Positions 1-7,263 of a stretch of 56,864 nucleotides of DNA are shown here, piece by piece. This DNA is from Candidatus Omnitrophota bacterium (lineage in GTDB: Bacteria > Omnitrophota > Gorgyraeia > Zapsychrales > Zapsychraceae), in assembly GCA_018062515.1 (NCBI GenBank), contig JAGOSC010000007.1, positions 1 through 56,864 on the forward strand. Reading direction: 5' to 3'. Below the pieces are notes generated by a model that ran no database searches, was not told where the DNA came from, and saw nothing but the letters and a program-made list of their open reading frames with translations. Position 1 is the stretch's first letter, and each line of letters starts with the position of its first letter. The translations under genes were made by a program, and so were the position numbers.

Positions 1-2
1 AA

Positions 3-629
3 AAAACATTCTCTTTACTGACCATGGTGGATAAAATAAAAGGTCAGGTAGTCGGTTATATTCATCTTTATGAAGTTGAAGAGGATGGTCAAAAGATATT
101 AACGGTTCCCGGTATAGAGCCGTCTGCAGAATTATTAGGAGAAGTTAAAGCCAGAGATTTATATCCGGATATGATTGCGGCGATTCAGGCGGTTGCAAAA
201 CAAGGCGGATATCAAGAAATTTATTTACCTGTCAGCGAAAATATTTTAAGTAATAGAAGTGATATACAAAAATTGGCAAAAAAAGCTGGTTATGAAAAGA
301 AAACTTTAGATGAAGCCATTAAATGGAATACTGTACCGGCAGCATATCCTTTTAAAGAAGTTTACGTGATTCCGATGGAATCGACTACAGATAACGCCAT
401 ATTTGGAGAATCATCTAAGGTCGGCGGTATTGATCTTAATCCAAATAAGCTGAAAATAGAAACACAAGGTGACGGAATTGACTTCAATACCCCTGTTGAT
501 CCGGCTACACTTCAATCCGTTGATGGATTCACACCGGTGATTATAAATATTGTTCCGACTAATTTGCCGCTTCTTTTGGGATTGGTGGATCAAGATGAAA
601 ATGCCGTCAGTATAAGTAAATTGAACTAG
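3..629 (+). CDS. Hypothetical protein, 5' end outside window
   Basis: The reading frame is already open at the left edge. The first ATG, at 24, has no ribosome binding site before it and the upstream codons (K-T-F-S-L-L-T) read as protein, so I treat this as the C-terminal part of a longer gene. The visible 209 residues contain an alternating strand/helix region rich in GYIHLY- and IYLP-type stretches, loosely reminiscent of an acetyltransferase fold. They end in a segment with GGIDLNP, TPVIINI and NLPLLLGL. I recall this tail from the C-termini of large multidomain Omnitrophota proteins, but I cannot verify that here. Function unknown. A putative promoter for the next gene follows within 25 bp of the stop. 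Confidence 0.7.
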   Translation, partial: KTFSLLTMVDKIKGQVVGYIHLYEVEEDGQKILTVPGIEPSAELLGEVKARDLYPDMIAAIQAVAKQGGYQEIYLPVSENILSNRSDIQKLAKKAGYEKKTLDEAIKWNTVPAAYPFKEVYVIPMESTTDNAIFGESSKVGGIDLNPNKLKIETQGDGIDFNTPVDPATLQSVDGFTPVIINIVPTNLPLLLGLVDQDENAVSISKLN

Positions 630-651
630 ACTAATCAGTTTCATAAACTTT

Positions 652-678
652 TTGCGATCATAAAACTTGTGTTATAAT
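652..678 (+). promoter_or_regulatory. Putative promoter with extended -10
   Basis: A TTGCGA -35-like hexamer (652-657) and a perfect TATAAT (673-678) are 15 bp apart. The -10 is preceded by TG plus one base, an extended -10 that can compensate for a short spacer. Initiation 6-8 bases downstream would fall at about 685, right at the ATG at 687, so the transcript may be leaderless. No Shine-Dalgarno sequence is present there either. Confidence 0.5.
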
Positions 679-686
679 GCCGAATT

Positions 687-989
687 ATGGCTGAAAAATT
701 TATCCGCACGTATTCAAAGCTCGACCTAACCAAAATCAAATCGCAATTACTCATTTACGGCGACATATCTGGCGCCTGCGCTAACTGCAATAAAATCGAC
801 ATTAAAATCAATGAGCCTGTTTGTCCCGAATGCAAATCAGAATTTAAATATATATCTTTCCGTAATATCAAATCACATTTACCCAAACTTCAAATGTTAT
901 CCGCGCAGCGTCTCAGCGTGACAGTGATTGATTTTGATGACTATAAAAAAGAATTAGGAGCCTCGAAGGCTGAAGATTTTTTTAAATAA
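687..989 (+). CDS. Small zinc-ribbon-like protein
   Basis: A 100-residue protein with two CxxC pairs (Cys31/Cys34 and Cys46/Cys49) that could bind one zinc ion as a knuckle or ribbon. The flanks are basic and there is no signal peptide or membrane segment, so it is probably cytoplasmic. I do not recognise the family. The start is the only ATG that keeps the N-terminal region. It has no visible ribosome binding site, but a TATAAT element lies 9 bases upstream, so translation may be leaderless. The M20 peptidase gene follows after 26 bp with its own Shine-Dalgarno sequence. The function cannot be assigned from sequence. Confidence 0.7.
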   Translation: MAEKFIRTYSKLDLTKIKSQLLIYGDISGACANCNKIDIKINEPVCPECKSEFKYISFRNIKSHLPKLQMLSAQRLSVTVIDFDDYKKELGASKAEDFFK

Positions 990-1015
990 TCAAATCATAT
1001 ATAAAGGAAATAAGA

Positions 1016-2161
1016 ATGATTAAGAAAGACCGTCTTGTTAAATTAACGCAAAATCTGATCCGCATTGACTCTTCTAATCCTCCAGGGCTGGAATTGGAAT
1101 GTTCGAAATTTATTGAAAAAGATATGAAGTCTTTAGGTCTCGAAGTTAAGACGGTCAGTTATGCCAAGGATCGCCCTAATGTTATTGCGACTTTAAAAGG
1201 AAGTTGGCCGCGAGCAAAGGCACAAAAAGAAGCCATTTTATTGACACCGCATTTTGATACGGTACCGACGGGAACGGGATGGAAATTTAAACCCTTCGGC
1301 GGACAGATTCATGATGGAAAGATTTATGGGCGCGGAGCCAGTGATGATAAAGGAAATACGGCGGCTTGTATGGAAGTGATTCGATCTCTCGTTGAGGATG
1401 GTGTGAAATTAAAAAAAGATGTCATTGTGGCCGCTACTGTCGACGAAGAATCCGGCTCACATATTGGGATTATTCCACTGCTTGATAAAAAAGTAGTAAA
1501 ACCAAGATTTGCCTTAGTCGTTGACTCGACGGAATATGATGCGATTATCGTCCAGAAGGGCGTTATTTTTTTAAGAGTGCAGATTTTCGGAAAGAAAGCG
1601 CATAGCGCTTATAATTGGCGCGGAGTCAGCGCCGTTGAGATTGCCGCGCGCTGCATTAACAATCTGACAAAGTTAAAATTTCCACACAAAAAACATAAAC
1701 TTCTTCATGCGCCAACCATTAATATGGGCGTTATTCACGGCGGTGATAAGGTCAATATGGTGGCGGATTTCTGTGAATTTACCGTCGATCATCGTTATTG
1801 TCCGGGAACAGATTATAAAGAACCGTTGAACATGATCAAAAAGGTGATTGCGAAAGAAGCCAAGGATTTTAAAATTCACATTGATGATTTACAAATGCCT
1901 TATGAAATAAAAGAAAATCATCCATTTCTCAAAAAATTTATGGAAATCAATAAGAAGGAAAAAACGCCGGCGAAGGTTAAGGGCAGTGAAGGGGCGACCG
2001 TCATTACTTTTTTTCAAAAACATGGTATACCGGCTTTCGCGACGGGTTGGGGAGCGCATGGAACGCTGCATGTGAATGATGAATATATCCGGATAAATGA
2101 CCTTTATAAAGGTACACAGGTCCTTGAAAAATATATTAAAGAATACGATAACTTAAATTAA
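1016..2161 (+). CDS. M20 family metallopeptidase (ArgE/DapE-like)
   Basis: A 381-residue zinc peptidase/deacylase of the M20 family. The metal-binding landmarks are in order: HFDTVP (His79, Asp81), a SDDKGN segment with the bridging Asp near 110, and DEESGS near 143-148, where the first Glu is the usual general base. The inserted dimerisation domain falls roughly at residues 180-290, and the C-terminal EGATV...GWGAHG region supplies the last ligand. The family includes succinyl-diaminopimelate desuccinylase, acetylornithine deacetylase and dipeptidases, and the sequence alone does not decide among them. No dap or arg genes are nearby. A TAAAGGAA ribosome binding site precedes the ATG. Confidence 0.88.
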   Translation: MIKKDRLVKLTQNLIRIDSSNPPGLELECSKFIEKDMKSLGLEVKTVSYAKDRPNVIATLKGSWPRAKAQKEAILLTPHFDTVPTGTGWKFKPFGGQIHDGKIYGRGASDDKGNTAACMEVIRSLVEDGVKLKKDVIVAATVDEESGSHIGIIPLLDKKVVKPRFALVVDSTEYDAIIVQKGVIFLRVQIFGKKAHSAYNWRGVSAVEIAARCINNLTKLKFPHKKHKLLHAPTINMGVIHGGDKVNMVADFCEFTVDHRYCPGTDYKEPLNMIKKVIAKEAKDFKIHIDDLQMPYEIKENHPFLKKFMEINKKEKTPAKVKGSEGATVITFFQKHGIPAFATGWGAHGTLHVNDEYIRINDLYKGTQVLEKYIKEYDNLN

Positions 2162-2197
2162 GGTTTTAGTTTTTGGTTACTAAAAAAGGAAAACATC

Positions 2198-3121
2198 ATG
2201 AAACTTAAAGGCACGATTGTTTTTTCATCTGGAAAACATGGAGATTTTGATATATGGACCGTCAATCTCGAAGCCAACAATATAAAGCGGTTGACGACGG
2301 GGAATTATAATAATGATTGCCCGCGTTGGTCGCCCGATGGTTCTGAAATTGTATATTTGTCTACTCAGTCGCAGACACAGGAAATATGGCTTATGGACGC
2401 GGATGGAAAAAATCAAAGACAAATTACTAATGCGCAGAAACATCACAATACTCCGTCCTGGTCACCCGACGGCAAGAAGATTGTCTTTTGCGCGAATTAT
2501 GAAAATAATTTTGATATTTACACGATTAATAAGGACGGTTCCGGACTGGACAGAATAACTAATTATGAGGCGTCTGATTTTACGCCTGAATATTCACGGG
2601 ACGGCAAGAAAATTGTATTTACATCCAAAAAGTCCGGTAATGAAGATATTTGGATTTATGATGTCTTAAGCGGAAGAACCGAACAAATTACTAATTATAC
2701 GGGCCGTGATTACAGCCCGACATTTTCTCCTGACGGAAAAATTTTAGCTTATGTGTCCGGAGATTTAAATAAAGATGGCACGGAAAATCTGGAGATATTT
2801 ACTTTAGAATTGGAAACCAATAAGACTTATCAGATTACTAAAAATGGTCATGCAGATCGCTTTGTGCGATGGTCGCCCGATGGGAAATATTTAATTTATT
2901 GCGGCCAGCGTGGAGATGGATACGCTGAGCGATTGACCGTTTTGGAATATGCGTCTGGGAAATATCAAGAAGTACAGTTTAATCGAACTAAATTGGATGT
3001 CGAGATTGATTCCCATCCAATCGGATACGGCTTATTTGGGTTACTTCCGAAAGATATATTACGTCTGTTTCATCCCAATGATTTTTTTGGCACAGAACGT
3101 TTTCCAGATTGGAAATATTAG
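2198..3121 (+). CDS. TolB-like beta-propeller (PD40 repeats)
   Basis: A 307-residue protein made almost entirely of WD40-like PD40 repeats. Five copies of a W/YSxDG blade motif are spaced about 42 residues apart (for example RWSPDG, SWSPDG, TFSPDG), each followed by a DIW- or EIW-type strand. TolB and related propellers share this pattern, but this protein has no signal peptide and no TolB N-terminal domain, so a cytoplasmic binding or scaffold role is more likely. There is no tol-pal context. The gene follows the M20 peptidase by 36 bp with an AAAAGGA ribosome binding site, so the two may be co-transcribed. The ligand is unknown. Confidence 0.8.
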   Translation: MKLKGTIVFSSGKHGDFDIWTVNLEANNIKRLTTGNYNNDCPRWSPDGSEIVYLSTQSQTQEIWLMDADGKNQRQITNAQKHHNTPSWSPDGKKIVFCANYENNFDIYTINKDGSGLDRITNYEASDFTPEYSRDGKKIVFTSKKSGNEDIWIYDVLSGRTEQITNYTGRDYSPTFSPDGKILAYVSGDLNKDGTENLEIFTLELETNKTYQITKNGHADRFVRWSPDGKYLIYCGQRGDGYAERLTVLEYASGKYQEVQFNRTKLDVEIDSHPIGYGLFGLLPKDILRLFHPNDFFGTERFPDWKY

Positions 3122-3220
3122 CTGATTCATGGTCCGCGGTGAAAAATTTCAAACAACAAAACTACAAATTGATTTCTTGATTGGTTTATGCTTCAATAAT
3201 GGATTCATTTAGGAGAAATT

Positions 3221-4399
3221 ATGGCTTTACCAGATAAACATGGACATTTTGGAGAATTCGGCGGAAGATTTATGCCCGAAACTCTCATGGCTTTGCATGA
3301 AGAATTAACGGTCGTCTTTAATCAGATTAGAAAAGATCCCGCCTTCAAAAAGGAATTTCAAAATTATCTGACTGAATATGCCGGACGACCAACCAACCTC
3401 TATTACGCCGAACGTTTGAGCGAAAAGTTTAAAACATTAAAGATTTATCTCAAGAGAGAAGATCTTCTACATACCGGCGCGCATAAAATCAATAATACAT
3501 TAGGTCAAGTCTTAGTCGCCCGTAAAATGGGAAAGACAAGAATCATTGCTGAAACTGGCGCTGGACAACATGGAGTAGCCACAGCAACGGCCGCGGCTTT
3601 AATGGGTTTAAAGTGTGTGATTTACATGGGCGAAGAAGATACGCAGCGTCAATCCCTTAACGTTATCCGAATGAAATTGCTTGGTGCTGAGGTCATCCCC
3701 GTCACGAGTGGGTCAAAAACGCTTAAAGATGCAATGAACGAAGCTATTCGTGATTGGGTCACGAATGTGTCGAATACATTTTATATTATCGGTTCTGTCG
3801 CCGGGGCGCATCCTTATCCGCTCATGGTACGTGAATTTCAATCTGTTATTGGTAAAGAAGCTCGACGACAATTTTTAGCCAAAGAAAAAAAATTACCTGA
3901 TTATATTTTAGCTTGCGTGGGTGGCGGAAGTAATGCGATGGGATTGTTTCATGCCTTTTATGGTGATAAAAAAGTCAAAATGATTGGTGTTGAAGCAGCG
4001 GGTGAAGGCCTTCAAACCGCTCATCATTCAGCGCCGTTAAATATGGGTGATATTGGAGTCCTCCATGGAAGTAAAAGTAATTTGATGCAAACCGACGACG
4101 GACAAATCAAGGTTGCTCACTCCATCGCTGCTGGTCTCGATTATCCCGGCGTTGGTCCAGAACATGCTTATTATCAAAAGATCGGTCGAGCCGAATATGT
4201 CGCGATTGAAGATAAAGAAGCCATTGAAGGATTAAAATTATTATCACAAACGGAAGGCATTATTCCCGCGCTGGAATCATCGCATGCCATTGCTTATTTA
4301 TCCAAATTGGCTCAAAGAGTTAAAGGTAAACAAACAGTCATTGTCTGTCTTTCTGGCCGTGGAGATAAAGATGTGAATTTGATTAAGGAATTATTGTGA
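3221..4399 (+). CDS. trpB: Tryptophan synthase beta chain
   Basis: A 392-residue PLP enzyme that condenses indole with L-serine to give L-tryptophan, the last step of the pathway. The PLP lysine is Lys89 in HTGAHKINN, and the phosphate-binding GGGSNAMG loop is present. Length and the N-terminal FGEFGGRFMPE signature match the TrpB1 class that pairs with TrpA. The start has a good AGGAG ribosome binding site. The gene overlaps trpA by 4 bases (GTGA), the normal arrangement for the alpha2beta2 complex. No other trp genes lie in the window, so the rest of the pathway must be elsewhere. Confidence 0.97.
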   Translation: MALPDKHGHFGEFGGRFMPETLMALHEELTVVFNQIRKDPAFKKEFQNYLTEYAGRPTNLYYAERLSEKFKTLKIYLKREDLLHTGAHKINNTLGQVLVARKMGKTRIIAETGAGQHGVATATAAALMGLKCVIYMGEEDTQRQSLNVIRMKLLGAEVIPVTSGSKTLKDAMNEAIRDWVTNVSNTFYIIGSVAGAHPYPLMVREFQSVIGKEARRQFLAKEKKLPDYILACVGGGSNAMGLFHAFYGDKKVKMIGVEAAGEGLQTAHHSAPLNMGDIGVLHGSKSNLMQTDDGQIKVAHSIAAGLDYPGVGPEHAYYQKIGRAEYVAIEDKEAIEGLKLLSQTEGIIPALESSHAIAYLSKLAQRVKGKQTVIVCLSGRGDKDVNLIKELL

Positions 4400-5190
4400 A
4401 TAAAATTGAAGAAAAATTTTTGCTGTTAAAAAAGAGGAATAGGAAAGCTTTTATCGCTTTTTTAACAGCTGGTGATCCGGATTTAAAAACGACGGAAGAA
4501 TTGGTGCTCGGGTTTGAGAAAAGTGGTGTCGACATCGTCGAGATCGGGGTTCCATTTTCCGATCCATTAGCTGATGGAAAAACAATTCAGGCTGCGTCTC
4601 AACGCGCATTGGCTAAAGGTGTCACGACGGAGAAAGTATTTAAGCTGGTTCAAAGATTACGTTTAAAAACGCAAATTCCTATCGCTTTAATGATGTATTA
4701 TAATCCCATTTTTCATTATGGAGACGCTAAGTTTGTGGCTAAATGTAAAACCTGTGGTGTTGATGGGCTAATTATTCCTGATTTACCGCCGGAAGAAGCA
4801 AAAATTTTAAAGTCAGCGGCGGATGAACATGAAATAGCTACGGTATTTTTCATGGCCCCGACCACAACTCCGCAACGGATGAAGTTAATTTCTAATTACT
4901 CGACGGGATTTATTTATTTTGTTTCCTTAACGGGTGTTACCGGCGCGCGGACGGCCTTACCATCGTCGATCTCTAAACAAATTAAACAAGCCAAATCTAT
5001 CACCGATAAACCGATTTGCATTGGGTTCGGGATTTCGAATGCTACGCATGTCAAAGAAATGTCTAAGGTCGCCGACGGTGTTATCGTCGGAAGCGCTATT
5101 ATTAATGAAATCGTCGCTAATAAAGGAAAAAAAGATTTAGTTCATAATGTTTGTAAATTCGTAAAGCAATTAACTTCAGCAATTGAATAA
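4396..5190 (+). CDS. trpA: Tryptophan synthase alpha chain
   Basis: A 264-residue TIM barrel that cleaves indole-3-glycerol phosphate into indole and glyceraldehyde 3-phosphate and passes indole through the tunnel to TrpB. Catalytic residues sit at the usual positions: Glu49 (VEIGVPFSDP) and Asp60 (LADG). The substrate phosphate loop GFGIS is near residues 210-215. It starts with GTG inside the trpB stop region, so the two are translationally coupled. Length is typical of the family. Confidence 0.97.
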   Translation: MNKIEEKFLLLKKRNRKAFIAFLTAGDPDLKTTEELVLGFEKSGVDIVEIGVPFSDPLADGKTIQAASQRALAKGVTTEKVFKLVQRLRLKTQIPIALMMYYNPIFHYGDAKFVAKCKTCGVDGLIIPDLPPEEAKILKSAADEHEIATVFFMAPTTTPQRMKLISNYSTGFIYFVSLTGVTGARTALPSSISKQIKQAKSITDKPICIGFGISNATHVKEMSKVADGVIVGSAIINEIVANKGKKDLVHNVCKFVKQLTSAIE

Positions 5191-5194
5191 AAAT

Positions 5195-6463
5195 ATGTAT
5201 AAAACAGCCCAACTCAAAAATGGTTTAAGAATTATCACCCAGGAAATGAAAGACCGAGGAAGTGTGGCGATCGGTATCTGGGTCGGCGTCGGAGGGCGGT
5301 ATGAACAGGATCGTCTCAGGGGCGCTACTCATTTTGTCGAACATATTGTCTTTAAGGGAAGTCAAAAAAATAGCTGTGAGCAAATCAAAGAAAAGATCGA
5401 AGGTGTGGGCGGTTCATTAAATGCCTTTACGTCGGAAGAACAGACCTGTTTTTATGCCAAAATTCCTTCCCAGCATCTCACTCAAACGTTGGGTGTATTA
5501 ACCGATATGGTTTTTCATCCGAACATTAAAAAAACGGATGTCGTTAAGGAAAAAACGGTCATTATTGAAGAAATTAAGATGTATCATGACTTGCCGCAAT
5601 ATTTCGTTATGGAATTGCTGGATGGTTTACTTTGGCCGAATCACCCTTTGGGAAAACAATTAGCCGGCACCATGGAATCTGTGTCCGGCTTAACTGCTAA
5701 AGATCTGCAAAAATTTCATGAAACATATTATTTTCCGGGAAATGTGGTTATTTCAGCTTGCGGAAATCTTAATCATGAATCTTTTGTGAATCAAATCAAG
5801 AAAACATTGTCGTCGGTGAAGGGAAATGGCGAAATAACCTTTCAACCCTTTAATGAAGTTCAAAGCCAACCTAGAACACATTTTTTTAAGAAAGATATTG
5901 AGCAAATGCATTTGGCTCTTGGTCTGCCCGGATATCATGAAGATCATCCTGATAAATATGTTTTGACTCTACTGAGTATAATTTTGGGTGGAAATATGTC
6001 TTCCCGGTTGTTTGTTGAGGTCCGTGAAAAGAAAGGCCTGGCTTATTCCATCGGCAGCACACATAAATCGATGAGCGATACCGGTGTTTTTATGGTCCGC
6101 GCCGGAGTAGATAATGTGAAAATTGTCGACGCTGTGGATGTCATTTTAAAAGAATTTAAGAAGATTAAGTCCAAAGGTATCTTGCCTGGTGAATTCAAGC
6201 GGGCTAAAGATTATTTGATCGGACAAATTCAGCTTGGTTTGGAAGATACGATGGAGCATATGCTGTGGATTGGTGAATCTATGCTTTCGCGAAATAAAGG
6301 TAAAACGCTTGAACAGGTTATGTCTGAACTCAATAAGATAAAAATCAGCGACGTAGAACGCGTCGCCCAAGATATTTTGCAGGAATCCAGATATAATTTA
6401 GCTCTGGTCGGTCCCATTTCGCCAGAACAATCCAAAAAAATCGAAACTATTTTGAATATTTAG
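5195..6463 (+). CDS. M16 family zinc peptidase (PqqL/processing-peptidase-like)
   Basis: A 422-residue M16B peptidase. The inverted zinc motif HxxEH is at residues 46-50 (HFVEH) and the third ligand Glu lies about 75 residues later in the EEIKMYHD segment. The C-terminal half carries the inactive partner domain with the RLFVEVREKKGLAYS signature. Family members degrade or process peptides; the substrate here is unknown. I chose the ATG at 5195 because the alternative TTG at 5183 overlaps trpA and has no better ribosome binding site. There is no signal peptide. The gene directly follows trpA by 4 bases and is probably in the same transcript. Confidence 0.9.
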   Translation: MYKTAQLKNGLRIITQEMKDRGSVAIGIWVGVGGRYEQDRLRGATHFVEHIVFKGSQKNSCEQIKEKIEGVGGSLNAFTSEEQTCFYAKIPSQHLTQTLGVLTDMVFHPNIKKTDVVKEKTVIIEEIKMYHDLPQYFVMELLDGLLWPNHPLGKQLAGTMESVSGLTAKDLQKFHETYYFPGNVVISACGNLNHESFVNQIKKTLSSVKGNGEITFQPFNEVQSQPRTHFFKKDIEQMHLALGLPGYHEDHPDKYVLTLLSIILGGNMSSRLFVEVREKKGLAYSIGSTHKSMSDTGVFMVRAGVDNVKIVDAVDVILKEFKKIKSKGILPGEFKRAKDYLIGQIQLGLEDTMEHMLWIGESMLSRNKGKTLEQVMSELNKIKISDVERVAQDILQESRYNLALVGPISPEQSKKIETILNI

Positions 6464-6483
6464 CGGTAATCTAGAATTTTGAA

Positions 6484-6512
6484 TTGACAATGGAATATTT
6501 ATCCGCTAGACT
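6484..6512 (+). promoter_or_regulatory. Putative sigma-70 promoter
   Basis: A perfect TTGACA (6484-6489) and TAGACT (6507-6512) are separated by the optimal 17 bp. The element lies just after the M16 peptidase stop codon and 40 bp before the small 58-residue gene that starts at 6552. Confidence 0.65.
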
Positions 6513-6551
6513 CTAGTTAACTTTAATTTTATAGAACCAAAAGGAGCAAAA

Positions 6552-6728
6552 ATGGCAGACGAATTATCGTTTTACGATGTAAAAACCAAGTCAAAATTCA
6601 ATACTTCTACTTATGAAGTCAGAGAAAAAAGCGGTCGATTTTTCGCTGTTTCAAAGTCTCCTAAAGGAACTCATGAATGCTGGAGAGTTCTTAGTAAAGA
6701 TCAAGCCACAAAAATGAAAAAGAAGTAA
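6552..6728 (+). CDS. Small conserved-looking basic protein (58 aa)
   Basis: A short gene with an AAGGAG ribosome binding site 7 bases before the ATG and its own strong promoter. The product is lysine-rich with a strand-rich middle (TYEVREKSGRFFAVS) and a single Cys-Trp pair near residues 43-44. There is no signal peptide or membrane helix. I do not recognise a named family; the dedicated promoter and good translation signals suggest a well-expressed small protein. Nucleic-acid binding is possible from the charge but is only a guess. Confidence 0.65.
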   Translation: MADELSFYDVKTKSKFNTSTYEVREKSGRFFAVSKSPKGTHECWRVLSKDQATKMKKK

Positions 6729-6812
6729 TATTCAATCTGAAGTGTCTAATTGACCTAAAGATTGTTCTAGTTATTTTTTCTAACATAATTATGTAATAGA
6801 AGGGCCTCTGCG

Positions 6813-7175
6813 ATAAGAAAAGCTTCTTTATCTTCACGAATACTAGCTAAAAAATTTGCCGAAATTGCTGACGAGAAAAAAGCATCCGAGATTGTTATCC
6901 TCGATATGCGCAAGCTCGTCAATTTTTGTGATTTTTTTGTTCTTTGTTCCGGAAATACGGACCGTCAAGTCAAAGCTATCGCCGATTCAATGGATGATGG
7001 TCTTCATGAGATGGGAATTAAGCCGGCATCAAAAAATCCACGGGGAAATTCGCATTGGATTGTTTTCGACGCAGGGGATGTAGTTGTCCATATATTTGAG
7101 AAAAATATGCGTGAATTTTATAATCTTGAATATTTGTGGCAAGAAGCCAAAGTAGTGGATTGGAAGAATAAATAA
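6813..7175 (+). CDS. rsfS: Ribosomal silencing factor RsfS, unusual start
   Basis: RsfS binds ribosomal protein uL14 and blocks subunit joining when nutrients are low. The conserved segments are present: EIVILDMRKL, FCDFFVLCSGNTDRQVKAIAD and WIVFDAGDVVVHIF. Family homology clearly continues upstream of the first in-frame ATG (6906) through AKKFAEIADEKKASE, but the frame back to its stop at 6786 has no ATG, GTG or TTG. The best fit is an ATA at 6813, with an AGAAGGG ribosome binding site 8 bases earlier, giving 120 residues. A sequencing error or an N-terminally short form from 6906 are the alternatives. The identity is secure; the start is not. Confidence 0.85.
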   Translation: MRKASLSSRILAKKFAEIADEKKASEIVILDMRKLVNFCDFFVLCSGNTDRQVKAIADSMDDGLHEMGIKPASKNPRGNSHWIVFDAGDVVVHIFEKNMREFYNLEYLWQEAKVVDWKNK

Positions 7176-7193
7176 ATTTTGAGAAGCAAGGGA

Positions 7194-7256
7194 GTCACAA
7201 GGCACAACGTCACAGCCTTAAAAAAATTGAATACTCTGTGATTTGTGACTTGTGAT
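7194..7256. repeat. Imperfect inverted repeat
   Basis: Two arms of 21-22 bases, 7194-7215 (GTCACAAGGCACAACG...) and 7236-7256 (CTGTGATTTGTGACTTG...), are near reverse complements with a few mismatches and a 20-base AT-rich loop. Each arm is itself built from a repeated TCACAA/TTGTGA unit. It ends just before the argS start codon, so it could affect argS translation, terminate rsfS transcription poorly, or be a dispersed intergenic repeat. Confidence 0.6.
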
Positions 7257-7263
7257 TTTTTTT

